In this document: positions 27,748 through 37,408 of the stretch, one piece after another
Layout of the letters: every line of letters begins with the position of its first letter
How positions within the stretch are numbered: position 1 is the first letter of the stretch
NCBI GenBank assembly: GCA_019359325.1
Contig: JAHHHN010000017.1
Location: forward strand, 1-64,000
Length of the DNA stretch: 64,000 nucleotides
Source: Mojavia pulchra JT2-VF2
GTDB taxonomy: Bacteria > Cyanobacteriota > Cyanobacteriia > Cyanobacteriales > Nostocaceae
Direction: 5' to 3'
The notes under the pieces: generated by a model
Seen by the model: the letters and a program-made list of their open reading frames with translations, nothing else
Databases searched by the model: none
What the model was told of the DNA's origin: nothing
Translations under genes and position numbers: made by a program

Positions 27748-29109
27748 TTACACTTCATCCTTCTTTTCCAGAATTAGATGTGAGTTAGTTCCGCCAAAGC
27801 CAAAAGCACTTAAGGCTGCACGTTTTATTGAAGAATTATTTGGCCAGGTTGTGGCAGTTCTCACAATATTTTTGGCAGAAATGACAGTATTTTCTGAACC
27901 TATAGGTTCAGCCACATTAATCGTTGCTGGAATAACACCTGCATTCATACTACAAATGGTTTTAGCCAAGCCAACCATACCGGCAGCAACTAATAAGTGT
28001 CCTACATTAGCTTTGCTAGAACCTACTAAAGGAGATGCTTGATGTTGTCCAAAGAAAGTTTCTATAGAATTTAATTCGGTGGTGTCTCCTAGTAAAGTTC
28101 CAGTAGCATGACACTCCATATAGTCAATTGCTTTGGGAGAAATTTGTGCTTCAGTATATGCCCGTTCAAATGCTAGAATTTGCCCTTTAGAATTGGGGCT
28201 AAGTAAGTGCTTACCTTTACCATCATTTGAAAGTCCATTGCCAGAGATAACAGCTAAAATTTTATCGCCATCTCTGACAGCATCACTATACCGTTTCAGC
28301 ATTACCATCCCAATACCATCGGATGTAATTAGTCCGCGAGAAGACTTATCTAAAGGACGGCTGATGCCATTTTCGGGATAACCTTGAATGCCAGAAAATA
28401 ACATCCGTAAAAAGAGTGTATCTACGCAACTAATTGCACCAGCTAACATCACATCAGCTTTGCGCGATCGCAAGTAATGAGATGCCAGCTTTATCGCATA
28501 AAATGATGATGAACAAGCTGCATCTATCGTGAAATGATTACTAGATAAAGAAAATGCTTGAGAGACTAGCGCGGCTGGAAAGCCGGTGATCATTGCATTA
28601 TAAGGAGAGGCTTTGGTTGTCGTTGGTAACGCAGCTAATTTGAAGTTTTTAGCTTGTAAAAGTTCTGCGATCGCAGGTTCAATAGTTTGCTGATAAATTG
28701 GTGCAAACAATTGATTAGATAATTTGGTGGGTAAAGATAAAGTCCCTAAAATTACACCACATTTGGAAAGAACTTTTTGATTTCCCCAATAACCACTTTG
28801 CTGAATAGCTTGTTTAGCGGCATAAAGTGACCACTTAAAGCTGTTATCCAAACTTTGAATAAATTCTGGTTCTAGGTTATACTCGCTAGCATCAAACTCA
28901 AAATTACGGATGAATCCACCTTGAAGAAAATAGATTTTTTCCGGTTGACCCTTAATTGGCTCGTAAAATATTGTGGGGTCTACTCCCAAATCTTCGGCAG
29001 TAACAGGTGATGTAGAATCTTTCTCCTCGGTGAGATTCTGCCAAAACTGTTCGGGATTATTCGCATCAGGAAAGAGGCATGATAATCCGATAATGGCTAT
29101 TTTTTCCAC
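27748..29109 (-). CDS. hglD: HglD: active beta-ketoacyl synthase
   Basis: A 453-residue stand-alone ketosynthase. The catalytic triad is intact: Cys199 in FTIDAACSSSFYAIKLA, His in MECHATGTLLGDTTE and His in SSKANVGHLLVAAGM. It starts KIAIIGLSCLFPDANNPEQF and ends with ALSAFGFGGTNSHLILE, so the KS domain is complete and no other domain is attached. It resembles the KS of PUFA-synthase PfaC; together with the Cys-less HglC it would reproduce the KS/chain-length-factor pair found fused in PfaC. It lies in the hgl cluster between hglG and hglC with non-coding spacers of about 300-370 bp on either side. Confidence 0.93.
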   Translation of the reverse strand: MEKIAIIGLSCLFPDANNPEQFWQNLTEEKDSTSPVTAEDLGVDPTIFYEPIKGQPEKIYFLQGGFIRNFEFDASEYNLEPEFIQSLDNSFKWSLYAAKQAIQQSGYWGNQKVLSKCGVILGTLSLPTKLSNQLFAPIYQQTIEPAIAELLQAKNFKLAALPTTTKASPYNAMITGFPAALVSQAFSLSSNHFTIDAACSSSFYAIKLASHYLRSRKADVMLAGAISCVDTLFLRMLFSGIQGYPENGISRPLDKSSRGLITSDGIGMVMLKRYSDAVRDGDKILAVISGNGLSNDGKGKHLLSPNSKGQILAFERAYTEAQISPKAIDYMECHATGTLLGDTTELNSIETFFGQHQASPLVGSSKANVGHLLVAAGMVGLAKTICSMNAGVIPATINVAEPIGSENTVISAKNIVRTATTWPNNSSIKRAALSAFGFGGTNSHLILEKKDEV

Positions 29110-29482
29110 TGCTTATATCCTCGTTGGGGTATTAGGCGAGAGGGGAATTGTATATAGTTATCTTCATTGATTTGTGAAATTATTTATTTTTTGGCTCTGC
29201 ATTATCCGCTGCACCGAAGTTATGATGCCTTCGGCAAGCTACTACGCTTTTAATGATTAAAAAAGTAAATTTCACAACTCAAATAAGATTACTATATTAA
29301 AAAACTTATTCTTTCCCCACACTTAACAGGATTTACGCTATTCCCCGAACTTGACGCAATTAAAATTTTACGCTGTTACCTAAACAAAAAAATGTTAAAG
29401 CATAGCATTTCTAAGTTGAGTATAATACATCTTAGTTTGTATTTAATTCAATTCAGAAATGCTATTCATACAATGAGCTTAA
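29110..29482. other. hglG-hglD spacer
   Basis: About 370 bp of AT-rich DNA with no gene. Unlike the neighbouring hgl spacers it lacks the family H repeat. It is long enough to hold a separate promoter for hglD-hglC-hglA-hglB, but I cannot point to a convincing binding site. Confidence 0.4.
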
Positions 29483-31216
29483 TTACTTAGGTTGTAGTAA
29501 GCTCATTGGTGCAACAACTGCTTTAGCACCCAAGATACGTGAGTATAATTGCCCTTGGCGATCGTGGAGAATGAAATCAGCAGTTACACCAGTTGCTTTT
29601 TTCTCCTTAATGTCACAAGAAACATAAAAAGTTTCATTGACTGGTATTGCTCTGTATTGTTCAGATGTAGTCAACATTCCAGGTAAACAAACTTCTTGAT
29701 GAAAATGGTTTAACCAAATCCATAAGGGTTGTGTACTCAAATCTGTTGAGTATGGATTGTGCCAATGTATAGGAAATTGCCCTTGTTGTTGCTCTGTGAT
29801 TTGTGACCAAAAGCATTCCGTAGTAATTTTTGCTTGACTAATGTTTAAAACCCTTTGGATTTGCTGAAAACATGGCCCATGAAATAATGTAGATGGCCCG
29901 TTTTGATAAAAATCTTTACCAGTAGCTGTAATGATACCATCCTCTGTAAGGTTCATGGCATCATACATAGGTGCAGTAGGTAATTCTCGCACCAGTTTGA
30001 TGGTAGAACTAAAATGATAATGAGTTTTACCTTCGGGGGTTTTACTCAAAATCTTGGTTTCAAATTCAATAAATTGCCCATCGGTTTTAGCAAGTTCTTT
30101 GAGTTGTAGAATATGCTCGCTGGCTACAGATTCATTAAAGGTAATTCCCTTGAGAACTTTAAAATCTTTGCAACTGAAATATCGATAACCTGGATAAATT
30201 TCTTCACAACCATTAATCATCCATGACATAGCACAGGTAGCTGGAACTACTGGATAACCAGCAATCACGTGATCCATTAAAAAAGGATTGGCTGCTACTG
30301 TGATGCGGCGACGAATTTGATAAGTTTTCAGTTCTGAATCTAAAGGTGCAGGAGGTGGAATTAAAGGGCTACCAATGACAACTTGGGTAGTTGCATGATT
30401 CTTAGGATGTAGTTCTTTGACTAACATTTTTGTGCCAACTTCCACAGGGATAATATCAATTCCCCGTTCCGCAAAAGCTTTTTTGAGTTCTGGCGTTACC
30501 ATCCCACTATCCCAGCCTCCCCAATTAATCGCCACTACGTGACAGTTGGGATAGTTCTGTTTCATCAAGTGGGCTGATTTGTTGAGGATTTCGTTGGCGA
30601 TCGCATAATCAGATTGACCAATATTGCCATAAAATCCTGTTACTGAAGAAAACAACACTAAATGCTGAAGTTGTTCTGGTTTAACGCAAGCTAAAAGATT
30701 TTCTAACCCTTGCACTTTGGCAGTGTAAACCTTTTCAAAATCCTGTTCTGTTTTCTTTTCAATTAACTTATCAGCTAAATTACCTGCACCATGTATGATG
30801 CCTGTAATTGGCCCCATCCGGTTAACAGCAGCCGTAAGTTTCTCTTCTAAAGCTTGCGTATCTGTAACATCAACGCTCAGATATTCAGCCGTAGCTCCTG
30901 TTTGTTGAATTTCTGCCAGAGTTTTTTTAATTTCGCGGCTAGAGTGAATCTTGTTATATATCTTTTGCACACTCATGGGTGTAGGCTTCTCACCTTGAGC
31001 AAGAAGATTTTCCATGATGCGTTTTTTTAATGCAGCTTCTTCAAAACAATTCTGAGCGTAATCAGGCTCATTTTCTAATAGTTCAGAACGACCAAGAAGA
31101 ATAAATTTACAAGGTTGTTTTTTGGCGAGTTCAATCGTGCATTCAGCAGTTATACCTTTAGCTCCACCACTAACAAGAAAAACTGATGAAGGACGAATAG
31201 GTGTTTGTGTTGTCAT
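29483..31216 (-). CDS. hglG: HglG: ketoreductase (catalytic half) plus dehydratase
   Basis: A 577-residue protein. Residues about 10-270 are the catalytic Rossmann part of a polyketide ketoreductase: SVFLVSGGAKGITAECTIEL, CKFILLGRSELL, GIIHGAGNLADKLIEKKTEQ, LFSSVTGFYGNIGQSDYAIA. Residues about 300-570 are a hot-dog dehydratase (NPFLMDHVIAGYPVVPATCA; STLFHGPCFQQIQRVLNIS). In PfaA-type synthases the ketoreductase also needs an N-terminal structural half; that half is the C-terminus of HglE, the upstream gene, so the domain is split over two proteins. The hglF/hglG naming is by analogy with Anabaena and uncertain. Confidence 0.88.
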   Translation of the reverse strand: MTTQTPIRPSSVFLVSGGAKGITAECTIELAKKQPCKFILLGRSELLENEPDYAQNCFEEAALKKRIMENLLAQGEKPTPMSVQKIYNKIHSSREIKKTLAEIQQTGATAEYLSVDVTDTQALEEKLTAAVNRMGPITGIIHGAGNLADKLIEKKTEQDFEKVYTAKVQGLENLLACVKPEQLQHLVLFSSVTGFYGNIGQSDYAIANEILNKSAHLMKQNYPNCHVVAINWGGWDSGMVTPELKKAFAERGIDIIPVEVGTKMLVKELHPKNHATTQVVIGSPLIPPPAPLDSELKTYQIRRRITVAANPFLMDHVIAGYPVVPATCAMSWMINGCEEIYPGYRYFSCKDFKVLKGITFNESVASEHILQLKELAKTDGQFIEFETKILSKTPEGKTHYHFSSTIKLVRELPTAPMYDAMNLTEDGIITATGKDFYQNGPSTLFHGPCFQQIQRVLNISQAKITTECFWSQITEQQQGQFPIHWHNPYSTDLSTQPLWIWLNHFHQEVCLPGMLTTSEQYRAIPVNETFYVSCDIKEKKATGVTADFILHDRQGQLYSRILGAKAVVAPMSLLQPK

Positions 31217-31300
31217 ATTTTGTTAAAGACTGATGAACGCGGATAATTGCTTTCTTCTCTCCTCTTCTCTGCGCCTTCGCGTCTGTGCGTGAGAAAAAAA

Positions 31301-31350
31301 GATTTTTAAACGAACCGCAAAGGACGCAAAGTACACAAAGGAAGAAGAAT
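31301..31350. repeat. Repeat family H, copy in hglE-hglG spacer
   Basis: TTTTTAAACGAACCGCAAAG followed by GACGCAAAGTACACAAAGGA. It lies between the two genes that share one ketoreductase domain. Confidence 0.7.
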
Positions 31351-31397
31351 TTTGAAGAGAGGGAGATGAGGTGTTACTCGTTGTCTCCCTCACCTCT

Positions 31398-34300
31398 TTA
31401 CTTATCAGATGAACTAGTGAGGGTAACTCGCCCTTGAGCGCCGTAAGCAACTTCACTTATATAGAGATTGGAGTCGTGCAATTCAGCAATGATGTGTTGT
31501 GCTGATTGTTGAGCATCTAGACTGGGGCTAAGGTCGATCGCTCTCGAATATACTTTGGGCCATTCCCATCTCATTGTTTTGGTTAAGCCAGCTAAACCAG
31601 CACCGATGACTCCAAAGTTGACGTTATGCTCAAACCCGAAGGCTCCATCTAAACGAGCTACAGTTACAAAACAACTGCGTCCGTAACGCGCCGCATCATT
31701 GAGGGGTTTTTTTAGGTGTTTGGCCATTAAGAAGACGTGTTTGACGATCGCTTTTTCTTGTTCTAGATAGGAAATTGTCTTTGTGCGACTTACCGGAAAT
31801 ACAGGGTGAAGATGAATGAAAGCCCCAATGTTGCCGAAGTTAGTGGCGATGCCTTCGGCAACCCCTGCGGAGAACGCAGATAATTTATCTTGCAGTAGCT
31901 GTTCACTCAAATCTGCTAGGGTTATCCTCGTCACGCCTGGGGGTAAGAGTGCTTGTTGAGGAACAATCGATTGGGGGAAACTTAATACTACGATTTTCCA
32001 ACCTTTCTCGATTAGAGATTGCACTACCACCGAGGTGGTGAGGGAACCATCATCGGTGACTAAACCAATGTGTCCCTCTGGTAAACTGAAATCTAGATAA
32101 TCTGGTGTTGGCAGGAATTTGAGTTTAGCGGGAAGCCGTTGGACGTTGTGGTCTACATTTATAATTGGCTCATCGTCAAACTCAAGCTGATACTTTTTTT
32201 TTTCACCTCCAGCCAGCTTCTGGAGATAATCAACTATTTGACCGATGGTGCGTAAGTCTCCCAGTTCTTCGATATTAGGCTTAGGTAAATCGGGGTACAT
32301 CTCCTGCATTGCGCCCAAGATTTCTACTCGTTTAATGGAGTCAATCCCTAAATCTGCCTCCATGTCCATATCCATTTCCAGCATCTCTACTGGGTAACCT
32401 GTTTTTTCACTGGTAATGGTGAGTAGAGTTTGACCTAAATCTGCGTAATCGCTGGTAGTTGTTGTTTCAGTTTCGGGGTTGAATAAGATAGTGTCGCTGG
32501 CTGGGGTTGATTCAAAACTAACTACTGGCTCAGGAGGAGTAACTACAGTCTCTACTGGAATGACTACTTGGGGAATTTCCGCAACTTGCTGTACTTCTTG
32601 AATCGCTATCTCTACTGAGACACTTCTAGCAGTGTGAGATTGCAGATACTCGACGACTTGGCCAATGGTACGTTTTTCTGCCAATTCTTCTAAATTTGGC
32701 TTGGGTAAGTCGGGGTATAATTCTTGTAGTCCACCCAAGATTTCTACCCGTTTGATGGAGTCAATTCCTAAGTCTGCCTCCATATCCATGTCCATCTCTA
32801 ACATTTCAATGGGGTAGCCTGTTTTTTCACTAGTGATGGCTAACAGGTTGTTACCCAATTCAGCTAAATCGACGGTGCTAGATACAGGTGCAGGTTCTGG
32901 GTTGAATGAGATAATTTCAGCTACAGGCTCAGGCTGAACAGGAAGCTCAGGAATCTCAACTACAGGCTGGGGCTGAATTTCTACAGCTTTGGGCGTGGGC
33001 GCTACAGGAATCTCAACTACAGGTTGAGGTGGAATTTCTACAGCCTTGGGCGTGGGCGCTACAGGAATCTCAACTACAGGCTTGGAAGTTGTAGCTGAAC
33101 CATTTTGAGCGACAGGCTCAATTAGAGATACAGGCTGACTTGCTACAATTTTGGCAGTAGGAGGTACAGGTGCATCGGTAACAATTTGGGCTGACAGCAC
33201 TGGTTGAGTAACTTCCTCACCAGAAACTATCTGCGAATACTCTTGCTGAATAAGTTGGAAAAAGTTTTTGGTATATTCTACTTGCTCTTGCAGATACTGC
33301 TCATGAATGCGTAGTGTTTCACCTTGTTGAGAATGAAACTGCATCATGCTGCGCTCTAAGCTTTCCATGACAACTTGCTTGAGCTTGGTAGTTTCCGCAG
33401 AAGATTTAGCTTCAGCTAGCAAGGAATTTTGCTGCTGCATCAATTGGAAAAACGTTTTGGCGTATTCCATCTGATGATTAAGATATTGTTCGTGTACTTG
33501 TAAATTTTCGCTTTGATTGTTCTGAAACTGTGCCAGGAGGTATTCTAAACTCTCTAGAACTCGTTGATGATTTAGAGGTTTTTCTGGTGGTGTTTGCATC
33601 TTAGATTCCTGGGCTGGTTGATCTAAAAGGGTCACAGGATTCATCTGAGGCTTTGGTTCAATAATGAGATTGCTGGTAACAGGGGATGCTTTTTTATGTC
33701 CATTACCCTGGATTGCTTCTGGTGTGGGAACTGGAGAAGCTGTATTTGCAGAGAACTCAGGGGTGACGTGGTTTGTTAAAGCTGGCTCTGGGGATGGCGC
33801 AGCAGGTAGTTTTACTTGATGTCCGTTCTGCAAAGCTTGTGCAAAGGCGTTTTTGGTTTTTTCCGACACATAGTTAATGCCGTTTAAACGCACATTTAAT
33901 GCCTTCTTCTTCTCATTTTCCAGTGCGGGAAGTGCAGGTGGTAGTTGATAAGGGTCGAGGTTTTTCAAAGCCAAGCCAGCTACGCGCAACTGTACAGCCG
34001 CTTCTCGTAGAGAGCGATCGCTACTCTTTTGAGTGCTGGGGTTCAAAGATACGGTAAGATGAGGGCGATCGCCAAGGATATCTTTGACTAAGTTAGTGAG
34101 AATCTTTCGAGGCCCAAATTCCACAAAGCAAGAACCGCCGACTGCGTAGATATTCTCAATCTCCTGCTTAAACAGCACCGAGTTTGATAGGTGAGTTTCG
34201 AGGATTTTTTGAATCGATTGAGCTTCTTTGGGATACTGTTTGCCAGTGACGTTGCTAAAAACAGGGATTTGGGGAGCTTGGAAGCTAACTGTCTTAGTAG

Positions 34301-36833
34301 CGATCGCAAAGGATTTTTGAGCAAAAGCAATCAAAGGTGTATGGAAAGCTGCGGATACAGGTAGTAAAACAGCCGCATAGCCTTTGTCTTGCAATGCTTG
34401 CCGAACTTTGGCGATTTCGGCGGTAGGCCCGGCTAATACAACTTGTGTCGGAGAATTAATATTAGCGATCGCTACTTGGGGAAAATGTCTCACAACCGCT
34501 TCTACTTTGCCAATTTCTTCTTTGACGGCTAGCATACTTCCCGCATCATGATCCGGGTCTTCGGGAGCCGCCATTGCTTGACCCCTAGCTTTCACCAAGA
34601 ATAAGTAATCTTGCTCGCTCAAAACCCCCGCAGCCCACAAAGCTGTCAGTTCCCCAAAGCTGTGTCCAGCCACAAAATCTGACTTGAAGCCAGCTTGTTG
34701 CATAATGGAATACAACCCAGCACTCAACACCCCGATCGCGGGTTGAGCATATTCTGTCCGTTGTAAAGCGGCGACTTGGGCATTTTTCTCTGCTTCTTCA
34801 AACGTTGGAGCAGGAAACACGATCTCCGACAACGGCCGCAAATTATCTTTGAGTAACAAACTATCCATTTGCCCGTAAAGACGGCGCATTTCGGGGAAGT
34901 TCATCACCACTTCCCGCCCCATCTCTAAATATTGAGAACCTTGCCCAGAAAACAGCGATACGACTTTACCGCCCAAATTCATCCCAGCGGAACGGAAGTA
35001 AATTCCTTGGGGATGCTCCCAAGAGATTGCTGAACCTTTGTGTTTTAGCCAGTCAAGACTAATTTGCAGTAACTTGCAAGCTTCTTGCAGATTCTCGGCG
35101 ACAAACCCAACTCTCGCCGCAGCTTGGGGAATTTCTTGAGATGTACACTCTTGAACTAATTCTGCATAATGTCTTTCGCCATCATTTGACTGCAACTTAC
35201 CCAAAGTTTCTTCACACTTGGTTACAAGTTGGACAGAAGTACCAGCAAATAGCAGAATTTCCGCAGGTGCATTGTGTAAGCGGTAGGGGCGGTTTTGTTC
35301 GTCTCCATATTCTTCTAAGACGACGTGATAATTTGTACCGCCAAAGCCAAAGGAACTTACACCCGCGCGTCTTGGGGCTTCACCTTCTGCCCGAATCCAA
35401 GGTCTAGTTTCTGTATTTAAATAGAATGAGGAATTTTTAATGTTGAGTTTGGGGTTTGGCTCGGTAATGTTAATCGTCGGTGGCAATATCTTGTGATGTA
35501 ATGCCAAAGCAGTTTTAATTAAGCTTGCTGCACCCGCAGCTGCTTTAGTATGTCCAATTTGCGATTTCACACTGCCAAGAGCGATGTGCTGCCTTTTAGA
35601 GTCATGTTCACCAAAGAAATCTCTTAAAGAGCCGAATTCTGTGGGGTCGCCAGCCATTGTGCCTGTGCCGTGCGCTTCCATCAAACCCACAGTAGCGGGA
35701 GAAAAGCCTGCATCTTCATAAGCACGTTCTAAGGCTTTTACTTGACCTTCTTTGCGGGGAGCATAAATGCTCTTGTAGCGTCCATCGCTAGAAGTACCAA
35801 TGCCTTTGATTACTGCATAAATTTTATCGTTGTCGCGTTCCGCATCTTCCAAACGCTTCAGAACAATCATGCCGATACCTTCACCTAGCATCATCCCATC
35901 CGATTTAGCATCAAAAGGTCTGACATTCTCGCTAGGCGAAACAGCCGGGGTTTTGCTGAAGGAGATGTAAGCCATGATGGTGTTGTCGGTGTCAACGCCA
36001 CCTGTTAGCATCATGTCGCTGCGATACTCGACTAGTTCGCTAATCGCCATTTTTAAAGCGCCGAAGGAACTAGCACAAGCAGCATCAACTACACAGTTCA
36101 TCCCGCCAAAATTCAGGCGGTTGGCAATTCTACCTGCAACGACGTTGGCTAACATTCCAGGGAACGCGTTCTCGTCCCACTTGACATAAGCGCTTTTGAT
36201 TTTTTCAACAATTTTTGCGGTATCTTCATCAGATAAACCGCTGCTTTTGAGCGCTTTTTCCCAAATCGGATACTCCAACCGTGCTGAAAGTGGCATTCCT
36301 AGCTGCTTGGCCATCGCCACGCCTAAAATTACCCCAACAGTCTCGCGGCTAAACTCACGATTTTCACCATAGCCAGCATCTTCCATTGCTTCTTTCGCAA
36401 CTACTAAACTTAATAGTTGCGATACATCTGTGACTTCCAAAATGCTCGGTGGGATGCCGAATTCCATTGGGTTAAAATCAACTTCAGGAATAAACCCACC
36501 TCGTTTACAGTAGGTTTTATCTTCCGGTGTTCTGGGGTTTGGATCGTAGTAATCTTTCACGCTCCAATGTGTATCAGGAACATCGGTAATACAGTCAATT
36601 TTGTTAACAATATTGCGCCAATATTCCCGTAAATTTCTGGCCTTGGGAAATAGAGACGCCATACCAACAATGGCTATAGGATTTTGTTGTAATTGTCTGT
36701 TAATCTTGTTAATGGACATTGGTTTTTCTGATTTCACTTTTTTCTCCTCTATAAACCGAATCAAAGTCTTTTCACAACTGTTGATTTGAGCTTCCAACTC
36801 CGCCAAGGCAGTATCAATGGAATAAGCAGACAT
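31398..36833 (-). CDS. hglE: HglE: type I PKS, KS-AT-ACP-ACP-KR(structural half)
   Basis: An 1811-residue synthase. The ketosynthase (about 51-500) has Cys253 in VVDAACASSFGALKM and His in EAHGTGTMAGDPTE and IGHTKAAAGAASL. The acyltransferase (about 615-930) has SLFSGQGSQYLEMG and Ser725 in GHSFGELTALWAAG. A long Pro/Val-rich linker holds a duplicated helical block (HEQYLNHQMEYAKTFFQLMQ / HEQYLQEQVEYTKNFFQLIQ). Two tandem ACPs carry Ser1359 and Ser1499 in LGIDSIKRVEILG. The C-terminal 220 residues are the structural half of a ketoreductase, completed by HglG. The layout is PfaA-like and matches heterocyst glycolipid synthase HglE. It heads the minus-strand hgl cluster. Confidence 0.95.
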   Translation of the reverse strand: MSAYSIDTALAELEAQINSCEKTLIRFIEEKKVKSEKPMSINKINRQLQQNPIAIVGMASLFPKARNLREYWRNIVNKIDCITDVPDTHWSVKDYYDPNPRTPEDKTYCKRGGFIPEVDFNPMEFGIPPSILEVTDVSQLLSLVVAKEAMEDAGYGENREFSRETVGVILGVAMAKQLGMPLSARLEYPIWEKALKSSGLSDEDTAKIVEKIKSAYVKWDENAFPGMLANVVAGRIANRLNFGGMNCVVDAACASSFGALKMAISELVEYRSDMMLTGGVDTDNTIMAYISFSKTPAVSPSENVRPFDAKSDGMMLGEGIGMIVLKRLEDAERDNDKIYAVIKGIGTSSDGRYKSIYAPRKEGQVKALERAYEDAGFSPATVGLMEAHGTGTMAGDPTEFGSLRDFFGEHDSKRQHIALGSVKSQIGHTKAAAGAASLIKTALALHHKILPPTINITEPNPKLNIKNSSFYLNTETRPWIRAEGEAPRRAGVSSFGFGGTNYHVVLEEYGDEQNRPYRLHNAPAEILLFAGTSVQLVTKCEETLGKLQSNDGERHYAELVQECTSQEIPQAAARVGFVAENLQEACKLLQISLDWLKHKGSAISWEHPQGIYFRSAGMNLGGKVVSLFSGQGSQYLEMGREVVMNFPEMRRLYGQMDSLLLKDNLRPLSEIVFPAPTFEEAEKNAQVAALQRTEYAQPAIGVLSAGLYSIMQQAGFKSDFVAGHSFGELTALWAAGVLSEQDYLFLVKARGQAMAAPEDPDHDAGSMLAVKEEIGKVEAVVRHFPQVAIANINSPTQVVLAGPTAEIAKVRQALQDKGYAAVLLPVSAAFHTPLIAFAQKSFAIATKTVSFQAPQIPVFSNVTGKQYPKEAQSIQKILETHLSNSVLFKQEIENIYAVGGSCFVEFGPRKILTNLVKDILGDRPHLTVSLNPSTQKSSDRSLREAAVQLRVAGLALKNLDPYQLPPALPALENEKKKALNVRLNGINYVSEKTKNAFAQALQNGHQVKLPAAPSPEPALTNHVTPEFSANTASPVPTPEAIQGNGHKKASPVTSNLIIEPKPQMNPVTLLDQPAQESKMQTPPEKPLNHQRVLESLEYLLAQFQNNQSENLQVHEQYLNHQMEYAKTFFQLMQQQNSLLAEAKSSAETTKLKQVVMESLERSMMQFHSQQGETLRIHEQYLQEQVEYTKNFFQLIQQEYSQIVSGEEVTQPVLSAQIVTDAPVPPTAKIVASQPVSLIEPVAQNGSATTSKPVVEIPVAPTPKAVEIPPQPVVEIPVAPTPKAVEIQPQPVVEIPELPVQPEPVAEIISFNPEPAPVSSTVDLAELGNNLLAITSEKTGYPIEMLEMDMDMEADLGIDSIKRVEILGGLQELYPDLPKPNLEELAEKRTIGQVVEYLQSHTARSVSVEIAIQEVQQVAEIPQVVIPVETVVTPPEPVVSFESTPASDTILFNPETETTTTSDYADLGQTLLTITSEKTGYPVEMLEMDMDMEADLGIDSIKRVEILGAMQEMYPDLPKPNIEELGDLRTIGQIVDYLQKLAGGEKKKYQLEFDDEPIINVDHNVQRLPAKLKFLPTPDYLDFSLPEGHIGLVTDDGSLTTSVVVQSLIEKGWKIVVLSFPQSIVPQQALLPPGVTRITLADLSEQLLQDKLSAFSAGVAEGIATNFGNIGAFIHLHPVFPVSRTKTISYLEQEKAIVKHVFLMAKHLKKPLNDAARYGRSCFVTVARLDGAFGFEHNVNFGVIGAGLAGLTKTMRWEWPKVYSRAIDLSPSLDAQQSAQHIIAELHDSNLYISEVAYGAQGRVTLTSSSDK

Positions 36834-37129
36834 AGGACATAGACTAATCTGGGGGACTGTAAATTGCGAAGCTACAGTAATTTCTGTTGCCTACCAACAA
36901 TGAGAAGTTCTCTCTTCTTATCAGCAGCTAGCTATCCTATCTGCGATTGCCTTCGGCAGTGCGCTCCGCGCAATCGCTCCGCACCATCGCGCAGTGTGCC
37001 ACAGGCTAAATACTTTTTTGGAATTAACACCACACAACACATATTGCCCTGATTAAGCCTCGATTAATTAACACTTTTGGCGTGTTCAGGCTATTTTGGA
37101 ACATAGCGATTAGTGAATGTGTAAAAAGA
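36834..37129. promoter_or_regulatory. Upstream region of hglE
   Basis: A 296-bp spacer between hglE and the small gene above it. It contains a GC-rich REP (about 36944-36985, GCGATTGCCTTCGGCAGTGC then GCTCCGCGCAATCGC). I did not find a clear GTA-N8-TAC NtcA site. Confidence 0.4.
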
Positions 37130-37408
37130 CTAGACAACGCTTGACTCTTGATATTGTGGTAGTAAGTCAATGACGTTATTAAAACTGGTAAAATAGTCTT
37201 GAAGTGCGTTAGCTGCTTGACCTGTAAATTCAATCCATTCGTAGTGATAGAGATTTTGAGCAACTGTATCCCACTGGAGCAATGGAAACTTAGGGGTAGC
37301 TATTAAGACAGAAACGCTTTTTTCTCCCAAACTCGTTTGATTATCTAGCTTTATTGCAGCAACGTAGCTGGTGTTAATGACAACGTTCTGTATCTTGATA
37401 AATGTCAT
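37130..37408 (-). CDS. Conserved hypothetical small protein upstream of hglE
   Basis: A 92-residue protein beginning MTFIKIQNVVINTSYVAAIK. It has a strand-rich N-terminal half (LGEKSVSVLIATPKFPLLQW) and a Trp/Tyr-rich middle (VAQNLYHYEWIEFTGQAANA), ending near LQDYFTSFNNVIDLLPQYQ. No membrane segment or signal peptide. I recognise this as the type of small hypothetical common in filamentous cyanobacteria but cannot assign a function. It is on the hgl strand, 296 bp before hglE, and could be the first gene of the transcript. Confidence 0.75.
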   Translation of the reverse strand: MTFIKIQNVVINTSYVAAIKLDNQTSLGEKSVSVLIATPKFPLLQWDTVAQNLYHYEWIEFTGQAANALQDYFTSFNNVIDLLPQYQESSVV

